Translations under genes and position numbers: made by a program | Notes under the pieces: model-generated | What the model was told of the DNA's origin: nothing | What the model saw: only the letters and a program-made list of their open reading frames with translations | Databases searched by the model: none | In this document: one piece after another, positions 8,756 through 17,210 of the stretch | Layout: each line of letters opens with the position of its first letter | How positions within the stretch are numbered: the first letter of the stretch is position 1 | Source: JBGPQJ01 sp963829485 | GTDB taxonomy: Bacteria > Chloroflexota > Anaerolineae > Anaerolineales > Villigracilaceae | Assembly: GCA_963829485.1 (NCBI GenBank) | Contig: CAWHIK010000009.1 | Location: 124,001-188,000, forward strand | Direction: 5' to 3' | DNA: 64,000 bases

Positions 8756-9238
8756 ATGCCGAAGCCAAAACTCAGCCATGTTGACGATTCAGGGAATGCC
8801 CGAATGGTGGATGTCAGCGGTAAACCAGAGACCGAACGCGTCGCTGTTGCCAGAGGCGAAATTGTCATGTCAAAGTCGACCCTGGATTTGATCCGGGCTG
8901 GAGGAGTCAAGAAGGGCGATGTGCTGACGCTCGCTCAAGTGGCAGGTATCATGGCTGCCAAACGGACCTCAGACTTGATCCCGTTATGTCATCCATTGCA
9001 GCTCTCCAAGGTGGATGTCGAGTGCCTCGCAGACGAATCGCTCCCTGGAATAAAGATAACAGCTATTGTAAAAACGACAGGAAAAACAGGCGTCGAAATG
9101 GAAGCATTGACTGCGGTTTCCCTGGCAGCCTTGACGATCTATGACATGACCAAAGCGGCCGAAAAAACAATGCGAATTCAGAATATCCGCCTGGTCGAAA
9201 AACATGGTGGTCGTTCCGGAGATATTGTCAATGAATGA
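8756..9238 (+). CDS. moaC: cyclic pyranopterin monophosphate synthase
   Basis: MoaC acts with MoaA to turn GTP into cPMP in molybdenum cofactor synthesis. The 160-residue protein has the family's full set of motifs: LSHVDDSGNARMVDVS, AAKRTSDLIPLCHPL (catalytic Lys and His), VDVECLADE, TGVEMEALTAVS and YDMTKAAEK. Length is standard. It heads a moaC-moaD-moaE cluster with short spacing, so it probably belongs to one operon that supplies the molybdopterin synthase reaction. moaA is not in the window. Confidence 0.95.
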   Translation: MPKPKLSHVDDSGNARMVDVSGKPETERVAVARGEIVMSKSTLDLIRAGGVKKGDVLTLAQVAGIMAAKRTSDLIPLCHPLQLSKVDVECLADESLPGIKITAIVKTTGKTGVEMEALTAVSLAALTIYDMTKAAEKTMRIQNIRLVEKHGGRSGDIVNE

Positions 9239-9261
9239 TCTTCATAATCATCGGTGAATTA

Positions 9262-9504
9262 ATGGTAAAAGTCCTCTTCTTTGCAACACTAAAAGATAAA
9301 TCAGGTACGCGTCAGGCAGAATTCGATCTACCTGCCGGTACGACCATTGCTCAGTTAAAAGTAATGACAGTTGAGAGATTCCCTGCGATGCAGGAAGCGC
9401 TTGATCATTGCCTTGCTTCTATTAACCATCATTACTCCGCGGATGACAGTGAAATTCCTGCTGAAGCCGAAGTAGCATTCTTTCCGCCCGTATCGGGGGG
9501 TTGA
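9262..9504 (+). CDS. moaD: molybdopterin synthase small subunit (ubiquitin-like sulfur carrier)
   Basis: The 80-residue beta-grasp protein ends in FFPPVSGG. The C-terminal GlyGly is the site that is adenylated and converted to a thiocarboxylate, the sulfur donor of molybdopterin synthase. The ATG at 9262 (MVKVLFFATLKDK) has GGTGA upstream and matches the MoaD N-terminus. A longer open frame to 9235 would add nine hydrophobic residues and overlap moaC. MoaE follows after 3 bp. A second MoaD-like carrier sits at 32689-32967. Confidence 0.92.
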   Translation: MVKVLFFATLKDKSGTRQAEFDLPAGTTIAQLKVMTVERFPAMQEALDHCLASINHHYSADDSEIPAEAEVAFFPPVSGG

Positions 9505-9507
9505 GGG

Positions 9508-9972
9508 ATGAGCGATCCTACACCAACCCATGTCGAAATAACCGAGAACGAGATTGACCTCAACGAATTGGTCGCAAAGATCACTCTTCAATCAACAGGA
9601 GCAGCGGCGATTTTTACAGGCATGGTTCGCGGCATCACATCCCGTGACAATCCTCATGAAACGGATTTCCTCGAATACGAATCCTACAAACCAATGGCGG
9701 AGGAGAAGATGATGCAGGTTGCGGAAGAAATTCGCAGCCGTTGGCCGACTGTCGAAGGGATTGCCATTGTCCAGCGCGTTGGACGTCTTTATCCGCGAAC
9801 GCCGACCGTGCTGATCGCCTGCACAGCCGCTCACCGTGATACCGGAGTATTTGACGCCGCCCGATACGGCATAGACCGGCTGAAGGAAATTGTCCCAGTC
9901 TGGAAAAAAGAAGTCAGCCCTTCCGGAGAAATCTGGGTGGAAGGGGATTATTTTCCCAAACCTGGGGAATAA
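9508..9972 (+). CDS. moaE: molybdopterin synthase catalytic subunit
   Basis: MoaE is the large subunit that transfers sulfur from thiocarboxylated MoaD to cPMP. The 154-residue protein has the family motifs GAAAIFTGMVRG near residue 30 and FLEYESYKPMAEEKM. It also has VQRVGRL, the HRD segment (AAHRDTGVFDAARYGID) and the active-site lysines in VWKKEVSPSGEIWVEGD. ATG at 9508 lies 3 bp after moaD. Confidence 0.95.
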   Translation: MSDPTPTHVEITENEIDLNELVAKITLQSTGAAAIFTGMVRGITSRDNPHETDFLEYESYKPMAEEKMMQVAEEIRSRWPTVEGIAIVQRVGRLYPRTPTVLIACTAAHRDTGVFDAARYGIDRLKEIVPVWKKEVSPSGEIWVEGDYFPKPGE

Positions 9973-10000
9973 TCGATATTACCTGGAATCCCGGCACATC

Positions 10001-10549
10001 ATGACATTTCAGTTAGAAACAGACCGTTTGTTCATTCGCCAGTTCCGGGAGTCGGACTTGGAATCCTTCGTTGCTTACCGAAATGACCCTGAAGTTGCGA
10101 AATACCAGGGATGGAGTGTTCCTTACCCCTTGGAGAAGGGACAGCAATTTATTAGCTCCATGGTGAATGCTGACCCAAAACAAATTGGAGAATGGTTTCA
10201 ATCAGCCGTGACACTGAGGGAAGATGTTGTTGTGATAGGCGATGTGGCTTATTTTTTAATGAAAAACGATCCGCGGCAAGCGTATATCGGTTATACGATT
10301 GCGCGTTCTTATTGGGGGCGAGGATTTGGATTCGAAGCCACATTGCGATTGCTTAACTATCTTTTTGATAACCTTGAGCTTCATCGTGTCGTCGCAGAAA
10401 CTGATGTTGAGAATTTGGCTTCAATAAAATTGCTCGAAAAGCTTGGATTTCGACGCGAATCTCACTTAATTGAAAATGTCTGGTTCAAGGGAGCCTACGC
10501 GAGTGAATTTCATTACGCACTATTAAAACGGGAATGGGACGCCAGATGA
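10001..10549 (+). CDS. GNAT acetyltransferase, RimJ/RimL type
   Basis: The sequence starts FQLETDRLFIRQF, typical of RimJ/RimL-type GNATs. It contains YIGYTIARSYWGRGFGFEA, where the Arg/Gly-rich turn of motif A binds the CoA pyrophosphate. This is followed by VVAETDVENLASIKLLEKLGF (motif B). The start ATG at 10001 was chosen because the family begins there; the frame is open further upstream inside moaE. Substrates may be a protein N-terminus or a small amine. It overlaps the next gene through ATGA. Confidence 0.85.
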   Translation: MTFQLETDRLFIRQFRESDLESFVAYRNDPEVAKYQGWSVPYPLEKGQQFISSMVNADPKQIGEWFQSAVTLREDVVVIGDVAYFLMKNDPRQAYIGYTIARSYWGRGFGFEATLRLLNYLFDNLELHRVVAETDVENLASIKLLEKLGFRRESHLIENVWFKGAYASEFHYALLKREWDAR

Positions 10550-11646
10550 GTCTGCTGGCAATTTCCTGTACCAACTGCGGGCGTGGTTATCCCCTTGATC
10601 AGACGCCATACAAATGTCTCGTCTGCGGCGGAATTTTTGATATTCCGCAGCCGCTGCCATTCGACCCCGCAAAAAGGGATGATACCCAGCCCGGGATCTG
10701 GCGATACCGCCACACCTTTGGGCTGCCTGCCGGGGCTGAGGCTGTTTCCCTCGGCGAGGGGGATACGCCGTTGATCTGGTCTGAAGTACTGGGCAGGCAG
10801 GTGGCGTTCAAGTGCGAATATCTCAACCCGACAGGATCCTTCAAGGACCGAGGGACAACGGTTATCGCAGGGTATCTCAAATCACGCGGCATACGAGAAG
10901 TCGTCGAGGATTCCTCCGGGAATGCCGGCGCGTCGCTCGCTGCATATTCTGCCCGGGCAGGGATACGCGCCCGGATTTACAGCCCCGCTTCGGCCTCGGG
11001 ACCAAAGCGGCAGCAAATAGAAACTTACGGCGCAGATCTGGTTCCCATTCCCGGTTCTCGTTCGGACGTAACCGCTGCGGTCATTCAGGCGGCAAATTCG
11101 GGATCGGTTTATGCCAGTCATGCCTATTTACCTTTCAATATCCCCGGATATGCAACGGCAGCCTATGAGATATTCGAGCAGCTGGAGAAAGTGCCTTCTG
11201 CTGTGATTATGCCCTGCGGACAGGGAGGTCTTCTTCTGGGTCTCGCACGTGGCTTTGATGCCCTTCGCCAGGCGGGGTTGACTGCCCAGATACCGAAGAT
11301 CATCGGTGTACAAGCTCGCGCGTGTTCACCCATGTGGGTTTTATCGACGGTGGGTATGTCGGGGTTGGGATTTGTCACCGAAGGGCAGACGCTGGCGGAA
11401 GGTGTGAAAGTCCGGAATCCGGTCCGGGGGGATGCCCTGCTCAGAACGGTCAAATCCAGCCGGGGTGAGTTTGTGGCGGTCGATGAGGAAAACATCCTAC
11501 CTGGCAGGGATGAACTTGCCCATCGTGGATTTTATGTCGAACCGACGTCTGCTCTGGTCTGGAACGCGCTGGAGCAGATTCTGGGGAACCTCCCCGATCC
11601 GGTGGTTGTCTTGTTGACGGGTTCTGGACTCAAGTCCACAATTTAA
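10546..11646 (+). CDS. thrC: threonine synthase-like PLP enzyme
   Basis: The 366-residue protein has an N-terminal zinc-ribbon-like segment with two CxxC pairs (CTNCGRGY and KCLVCGG). The PLP-dependent fold type II core follows, with NPTGSFKDRG (Schiff-base Lys) near residue 95 and DSSGNAGAS just after it. The phosphate-binding region is MPCGQGG. Threonine synthase converts O-phosphohomoserine to threonine. Length and the N-terminal ribbon fit class II ThrC homologues. Other beta-family lyases are possible but less likely. The ATG at 10546 overlaps the GNAT stop. Confidence 0.8.
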   Translation: MSLLAISCTNCGRGYPLDQTPYKCLVCGGIFDIPQPLPFDPAKRDDTQPGIWRYRHTFGLPAGAEAVSLGEGDTPLIWSEVLGRQVAFKCEYLNPTGSFKDRGTTVIAGYLKSRGIREVVEDSSGNAGASLAAYSARAGIRARIYSPASASGPKRQQIETYGADLVPIPGSRSDVTAAVIQAANSGSVYASHAYLPFNIPGYATAAYEIFEQLEKVPSAVIMPCGQGGLLLGLARGFDALRQAGLTAQIPKIIGVQARACSPMWVLSTVGMSGLGFVTEGQTLAEGVKVRNPVRGDALLRTVKSSRGEFVAVDEENILPGRDELAHRGFYVEPTSALVWNALEQILGNLPDPVVVLLTGSGLKSTI

Positions 11647-11671
11647 TCATTTTGAGGGTATGGAGCAGTAT

Positions 11672-12905
11672 ATGGAGCGCATTGTTATAACGGGGATGGG
11701 GACAATCAATCCTTTGGCGCATACGGTCAAAGACACTTGGGAGAAGGCGATCAATGGCGTCTCAGGTGTTGGTCCGATTACTTTATTTGATGCATCCGAA
11801 TGGAATGTAAAGATTGCGAGCGAGGTCAAGAATTTCAACCCGGACCAGTACATGGATTTCAAGGAAGCCCGCCGCCGGGACCGGTTCGAGCAATTTGCGG
11901 TTGCGGCTGCGAAAGAGGCCATCCAAAGCGCCGGACTGGAGATCAACGATCAATCGACACATCGTATTGGCGTCATTGTGTCATCCGCTATCGGCGGTCT
12001 TCGCTCCTTACAGGATAATATTTATACATTGAAGGATCAGGGATTTCGAAAGGTCAGTCCCTTTTCCATCGCAATGATGATGCCAAACGGGGCTGCAGGG
12101 ATAATCAGCATCGATTACGGTATTCGCGGTCCCAGTTTTTCCGTGGCGTCTGCGTGTGCCTCCGGCGCTGATGGAATTGGCGTTGCCTGGATGATGCTTC
12201 GATCTGGGATGATCGATGTAGCGATCGCAGGAGGTTCGGAGGCGACGGTCGTCCCTGTGGGAGTGGGCGCCTTTGACCGGGCAACGGCTATCACCCGCAA
12301 TCCCGACTGGAAATCGAATCCCAAGCCGTTTGATAAGTACCGCGATGGACTGGTCATGGGCGAGGGAGCTGCGCTGCTGGTGATGGAAACGGAAAGTCAT
12401 GCCAAAGCCCGCGGTGCAACTATACTCGCGGAACTTGCGGGATGGTCATCCAACAGCGACGGCTTTCATGTTACTGCTCCGCGGGAGGACGGCTCAGGCG
12501 GCGGGTTAGCCATTAATAATGCTATGGAAACCGCGCAGGTCAATAAGGATGAGGTTGGGTATATCAATGCTCACGGAACCGCGACCGTCATGAACGATGC
12601 AGCAGAGACCGCTTCGGTCAAGTATGCATTTGGTGAACACGCATATCAAATTCCCATCTCCTCCACAAAATCCATGACAGGTCACATGATGGGCGCCACA
12701 GGCGCGCTGGAGACGCTGTTTCTGGTACAGGCGATACGCGAGGGGATTTTGCCTCCAACAATTCAGTTATGAAACTCCAGACCCAGTCTGTGATTTGGAT
12801 TACATCCCTAACAAGGCAAGGGAAAAGAAAATCCATGTTGCGGTAAGTAATTCCTTCGGGTTTGGCGGGCATAATGCGGTGATCGTGGTGAGGAAATACG
12901 GGTAA
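11672..12905 (+). CDS. fabF: beta-ketoacyl-ACP synthase II, single-base frameshift near the 3' end
   Basis: This is the condensing enzyme of fatty acid elongation. The catalytic Cys lies in SVASACASG, the first His in INAHGTAT and the second His in KSMTGHMMGATGA. The frame stops at 12772 after PPTIQL, but the sequence continues in the +1 frame as YETPDPVCDLDYIPNKA. It then reaches the SNSFGFGGHNA motif and a stop at 12903-12905. One extra T near 12769 explains this. Without the tail the enzyme would lack the Phe gate loop. The start ATG at 11672 has GGAG six bases upstream; ATG at 11660 is less likely. Confidence 0.88.
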
Positions 12906-12958
12906 AATCCTGCAATCGGATGTTAACTCACCCTGATTTGAATCCCCGCTTTCTCACC

Positions 12959-12986
12959 TTGTCCCATATCAATTTCGTGTTATAAT
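12959..12986 (+). promoter_or_regulatory. putative rplS promoter
   Basis: TTGTCC and TATAAT are separated by 16 bp. They lie about 68 bp before the L19 start codon, and no other gene intervenes. Confidence 0.55.
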
Positions 12987-13053
12987 CGCACGTCGCGTCA
13001 AAAACCAATCTGCTGTGAAGCAGTAATTTGTGAAAAGGCAAGGTATTACGAAA

Positions 13054-13401
13054 ATGGCTGATTTGATGAAGTCTTTGGAAGCTCCTGTAAACTCAAATAT
13101 CCCGCAATTGAGTGCCGGGGACACCGTCAGTGTTCACGTCCGAATTAAGGAAGGTGACCGCGAGCGCATCCAGGAATTCAAGGGAATGGTGATTCGTGTT
13201 CGCAAAGGCGGCAATCAAGGCGATTTTACTGTTCGCCGCGTCGCCAGCAACGGCGTGGGTGTCGAGAGGACTTTTCTACTTCGATCACCGAGAATCGACA
13301 AAGTGGTGGTGGAACGCCACGCTCACGTCCGGCGCGCCAACTTGTATTTCATGCGCAATCGAACAGGCAAGGCAACTCGCCTCAAGCAGAAATTCGAATA
13401 A
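13054..13401 (+). CDS. rplS: 50S ribosomal protein L19
   Basis: L19 sits at the 30S-50S interface. The 115-residue protein carries the family signature from GDTVSVHVRIKEG to RIQEFKGMVI, then VGVERTFLLRSPRIDKVVV and a basic C-terminus (RTGKATRLKQKFE). Length matches bacterial L19. ATG at 13054 was chosen because AAGGCAAGG lies upstream and the protein then starts MADLMKSLE. The GTG at 13030 would add eight atypical residues. It appears monocistronic, with its own promoter and a terminator 24 bp after the stop. Confidence 0.96.
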   Translation: MADLMKSLEAPVNSNIPQLSAGDTVSVHVRIKEGDRERIQEFKGMVIRVRKGGNQGDFTVRRVASNGVGVERTFLLRSPRIDKVVVERHAHVRRANLYFMRNRTGKATRLKQKFE

Positions 13402-13424
13402 TTCAAAAAATAAAAATTCACAAA

Positions 13425-13450
13425 GGGTACAGCAATCGCTGTGCCCTTTT
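13425..13450 (+). terminator. intrinsic terminator of rplS
   Basis: GGGTACAGC, a four-base loop and GCTGTGCCC form a 9-bp stem with one T-G pair, followed by TTTT. It sits just after the L19 stop. Confidence 0.85.
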
Positions 13451-13467
13451 ATCTTCTAGGAGAGGCA

Positions 13468-14185
13468 ATGCAGCCGGTCATTGGCGTTACAACTTATGAC
13501 GATGTCAACGAAGCGGGTCATCCGATCTCAGCCTTGAATACAGCCTATATTCATGCGGTTCAGGAAGCTGGCGGCTTGCCCGTTCTAATACCCAACCAAT
13601 TGAGTGAAATGGAATGGCGTGCGTTATATCCTGTGTTTGACGGCATCCTGTTCACCGGAGGCGGTGATATCCGTACAGAAATTTTCAAAGGTGAACCGCA
13701 TCCAAAAGTAAACGAAGTTGACGATGAACGCGATAGGCTTGAGCTTGCCCTCATTAAACAAACCATCCTGGATGAGAAACCATTTCTTGGAATCTGCAGA
13801 GGCTGTCAGGTCTTAAATGTCGCGATGGGAGGCACTCTCTATACCCACATCCCGGATCAGCTTCCAAAGGCTGTTCGGCACGATTGGTATCCGGACATCC
13901 CCCGCAACACCCTTGCGCACCCTGTCCGGATTGATGAAGGGAGCCAATGCGCGCTGGTTTTTGGCGATTCTAATTGTGCAGGTGAATAGTTTGCATCATC
14001 AGGGAATCAAAGAACTGGCTCCCAAGCTTAGGGCAGTCGGGTATGCCCCCGACGGGCTGGTCGAAGCGGTTGAGGTGCCCGACCATCGATTTGGTATCGC
14101 CGTCCAATGGCACCCGGAGTGGTTGACAGACCAGCAGTCCATGCGCCGGCTGTTTACATCGTTCGTGGAAGCAGCTTCAAGGTAA
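13468..14185 (+). CDS. peptidase C26 / gamma-glutamyl-GABA hydrolase-like class I amidotransferase, frameshifted
   Basis: The N-terminal frame carries ILFTGGGDI and the nucleophile elbow FLGICRGCQVLNVAMGG. It ends at a TAG at 13987-13989. The family's continuation is in the +1 frame: VNSLHHQGIKEL, then GIAVQWHPEW with the catalytic His and Glu, ending at 14185. A single extra base just before position 13981 accounts for the split. Members cleave gamma-glutamyl amides such as gamma-Glu-GABA (PuuD) or act in glutamine metabolism. The start is ATG at 13468 with TAGGAGAGG upstream. Confidence 0.82.
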
Positions 14186-14188
14186 AAT
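14183..14188 (+). promoter_or_regulatory. -10 box placing murI on a possible leaderless transcript
   Basis: TAAAAT overlaps the stop codon of the preceding gene and lies 6 nt before the GTG start of murI. No Shine-Dalgarno is visible, so initiation close to the start codon is plausible. Confidence 0.35.
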
Positions 14189-14194
14189 ATCCGG

Positions 14195-15031
14195 GTGACG
14201 ATAAGCGAATTGAAGCCGGAACAGAAAGCATCCATCGGGATATTCGATTCTGGTGTTGGGGGATTATCAGTTCTTCAGGCTATTCGCTCCATACTGCCAG
14301 ACGCTCATTTGATGTATGTCGCAGATCAAGTCCATGTCCCATATGGACCGCGTCCATTGGAGGAAGTCAGGTCTTTTTCGGAAGGGATCACTCGCTTTCT
14401 CCTGGCAAAGGGTTCAAAGGTAATCGTAGTGGCATGTAATACAGCCTCTGCAGCTGCGCTTCATGAATTGCGCGCCAACTTCCCTGAAGTGCCTTTTGTG
14501 GGAATGGAGCCTGCCGTAAAACCAGCAGCCGAATTTACAAAGACGGGCGTCGTGGGTGTATTAGCCACGCCGGCTACATTTCAAGGGGCACTGTATGCCT
14601 CTGTCGTGGAAAGGTTCGCCACCGGTGTGACAGTTCTTCAACATACCTGCCCGGGATTGGTAGGACAAATCGAGAAAGGGGACCTAGTCTCACGAGGAAC
14701 GCGCAGCATCCTTGAAGACGCCCTTCATCCGATGTTGGAGAAAGGGATCGATACTATTGTATTGGGATGCACGCATTATCCGTTTGTGATCCCGCTTATC
14801 GAGGAGATTTGCGGAGATCAAGTTCGGGTTATCGACCCGGCTCCTGCAGTGGCACGCCAGACCCAGCGTGTTCTCGTGTCGGCAGATCTGCACTCCGAAA
14901 TGGTCCAATGCCCGGGAGTGGATTTCTTTACGAGCGGCTTGCCAGACCAGTTCCAATCCATTTCGAAACTGTTGATTGGCGGAACGGTGAACGTGACGCC
15001 TGTCCTATGGACCGGACTTGAATTAAGCTAA
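14195..15031 (+). CDS. murI: glutamate racemase
   Basis: MurI makes D-glutamate for peptidoglycan. The 278-residue protein has the hallmark IGIFDSGVGGLSVL at residue 14. The first catalytic Cys is in VVACNTASA and the second in VLGCTHYPF. The DPA segment near the C-terminus completes the pattern. The length is normal. GTG at 14195 fits the family N-terminus. Confidence 0.95.
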   Translation: MTISELKPEQKASIGIFDSGVGGLSVLQAIRSILPDAHLMYVADQVHVPYGPRPLEEVRSFSEGITRFLLAKGSKVIVVACNTASAAALHELRANFPEVPFVGMEPAVKPAAEFTKTGVVGVLATPATFQGALYASVVERFATGVTVLQHTCPGLVGQIEKGDLVSRGTRSILEDALHPMLEKGIDTIVLGCTHYPFVIPLIEEICGDQVRVIDPAPAVARQTQRVLVSADLHSEMVQCPGVDFFTSGLPDQFQSISKLLIGGTVNVTPVLWTGLELS

Positions 15032-15094
15032 TATGGATATTTGGGGGACTTGCGTAAAAGCAAGCCTTTTTGTATAGTTGATACTGTGAATTCC

Positions 15095-16050
15095 ATGAAG
15101 CCATTTTTTCCAGCTTATTTCAATTTGAGCACCGCAGACTTGGAAAAACGCGCCCAGGTAGCGTATAGCCATCTTGAAAAGTGTGACATATGTGCGCGAA
15201 ATTGCCGTGTAAACCGTTTGCTCGATAGCGGCGAGCCTGGCATATGCAAGACAGGTCTCAAAGCCCGAGTCACCAGTTATGGCGTCGATATGGGGGAGGA
15301 AGCGCCTCTCGTAGGTTCCAAAGGTTCTGGCACCATTTTCTTCGGCCGTCTGCCGATGAAGTTCAAGTTTTATCAGCCGTATGAGATCGGCGACTCTGAT
15401 GATGGGACAGATATGGAGCCGGAGCAACTGGCTGCCGTCATGCTGGATCTGCAGGACAATGAGTGTCACAACGTCAATCTGATAGCGCCGAGTCACGTGG
15501 TGCCGCAGATCCTTGCCGCCTTGAGAATTGCTGTCAAAGCCGGGTTGAACCTCCCGTTGGTGTATAACTCTGACGGATATGATTCCGTGCAAATTCTAAA
15601 AATTCTGGACGGAGTGATCGATATTTATTTGCCTGATATGCGGTTCTCCGACCCTGCCGCAGCCGACCGCTACCTGCGTGTCTCGGATTATGTAAGAATA
15701 AATCGGGAGGTAGTCAGGGAAATGTACCGGCAGGTGGGCAATCTCATTACGGATGATTTTGGAGTTGCCAAGCACGGTTTAATGGTCAGGCACTCGTTCT
15801 TCCACGCAATCTAGCCGGAACTGAAGCTATCGCCCGTTACCTTGCTCAAGACATCTCCTCTGATACGTACATCCATGTAATGAGACGGTATTTCCCGAGC
15901 CTGGGGCGCACTTTCCCGGAAATCAACCGTCCCATCTCGGATGCGGAATATGACGCGGCTGTGAACTGGGTAAAGAAAGCGGGATTAAAAAGAGTTGACC
16001 TGGGTCCTCTTCCTCGTTCACCAGGTCCTCAACCTGCTTTGTCGAAATAA
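15095..16050 (+). CDS. PflA-like radical SAM homologue lacking the cluster cysteines, frameshifted
   Basis: The protein aligns by eye with COG1313-type pyruvate-formate-lyase-activating-like proteins. It has a Cys-rich N-terminus (CDICARNC and CKTG), then GSGTIFFG. After this comes QPYEIGDSDDG, and later YNSDGYDS and DIYLPDMRF. Where the family has CxxxCxxC, this sequence reads RLPMKFKFYQP, so no cluster cysteine remains. The frame stops at 15814, but homology resumes one base off (LVLPRNLAGTEAIARYLAQ) and runs to 16050, implying one deleted base near 15797. ATG at 15095 lies 16 nt after a TATAGT box with TTGCGT at -35. Confidence 0.65.
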
Positions 16051-16054
16051 GTGA

Positions 16055-16671
16055 TCAATCCGCCAGATTTACTCCAAGCGCAGAAACAGGCACAGTTAAA
16101 CCAGCGAAATTCTCAAAGGTCAGATCCCGAAAAGTCAGGCCAAGTGATGCTTTTACGCGTTCAAAAAGAGCCTGATAACTTTCCGGTATGGCGTGTTTTA
16201 TATCCAGATTTTAATTCGTCAGCCAATTTCATAATATCTATCTGTGAACGCCCTTCGATTTCAACAAATGCCCCAAATGGCATTTCATCAAGCATCACAT
16301 GGGCATCTCCGTGAAAAAAGGTGGTGCGGAATTTTTCGTATGTGAATTGGATGACGTACCCCAGCAATTTAGAAAATCTTCTTCATGGTATCGAAATCGC
16401 TGACTGATACTTCCCATTCCTCCCTGGCTCTGATACCTTCGGAAAAACTTCCTCCTGGACCTTTGTAGGTAAGTACTGCGTTCTCATCCCGGCGGAGCCT
16501 CAGCACTCTGTATGACTTTCCCAACGACTTATCTGGCAGGTCATACCGCAAATTGAGTTCGAATTGTCGTGGCTGCACAAGACGCGCCCCCATTGAATGG
16601 AGGCGCGTTTCAATTCTTTTAAGATCAATTACATGGAATTTTGCTTCGATTTCAGTGCCGGAATTGTTCAT
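16055..16671 (-). CDS. CYTH-domain protein (class IV adenylate cyclase/ThTPase fold), two frameshifts
   Basis: The N-terminal frame has the CYTH signature EIEAKF at residues 7-12. Alternating strands with basic residues follow (YRVLRLRRD, LTYKGPGG, REEWEVSV). Homology continues in a second frame (HVMLDEMPFGAFVEIEG) and then a third (SYQALFERVKASLGL). The breaks are near 16370 and 16213; the latter is an AAAA run that reads correctly with one A fewer. The total of about 205 codons suits CyaB-like proteins, which bind triphosphates. The frame chosen starts at MNNSGTEIEAKF. It lies just below the carboxylase genes. Confidence 0.75.
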
Positions 16672-16700
16672 GAAAGATAATTAATGCGGTGATGGTGATC

Positions 16701-17199
16701 TTATGTGACTGACAGCAGGGTCGCTTTTTGCTCAACCCGCTCGCCGGGCTTTACTTTTAATTCGTGAAACGACCCCTTCCCTGGGCGATTTGAGTTCATT
16801 CTGCATTTTCATGGATTCAAGAATGACCAATACCTGCCCTTTATCGATCCTCATTCCGTCCTCGACCAACACCGCGACCACTAACCCTGGCATTGGCGCT
16901 TTCAAATGGTATTCACCGCCTTCCACAGCACGACCTTCCGCGGAAGCGCGCAGTCTTTTTTCGCGTTCATCCTCCACCTGTGCGGAATAGAATTTTCCGC
17001 GCAGCAGAACTTCCCAGCCATCATCCGAAGGGTTGACGTGGGATTCGTAGGATTTTCCATCAATGATCATTGAGAAAACGCGCTGTCCATTGATCGAAGA
17101 GAAGTCAACATCGAGCACTTTTCCGTTCACAGTAACATGCTTCTCGTCCAGGATCTCGACGAGATATTCCCTGTTGTCAATCGTAGTTATATATTTCAT
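16701..17199 (-). CDS. biotin carboxyl carrier protein, frameshift near C-terminus
   Basis: The protein carries biotin between the carboxylase and carboxyltransferase half-reactions. The biotinyl domain is C-terminal, with KAPMPGLVVAV and the biotinylation motif ILESMKMQNEL. The annotated frame ends SKARRAG at 16732. Removing one A from an AAAA run near 16755 restores VKPGERVEQKATLLSVT and a stop at 16701. An N-terminal region of about 90 residues forms a non-biotinyl beta domain. It lies 11 bp downstream of accC on the same strand. Confidence 0.85.
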
Positions 17200-17210
17200 G
17201 GTGAATCAAC

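Noticed and set aside
12770..12772. fabF TGA as another selenocysteine codon
   Set aside because: The conserved downstream sequence is in a different frame (+1), so this is a frameshift, not recoding. The same applies to copA at 25687-25689.
15049..15069. CTTGC-GTAAAA-GCAAG as a murI terminator
   Set aside because: Stem is only 5 bp and overlaps the -35 element of the next gene; evidence is too weak to list.
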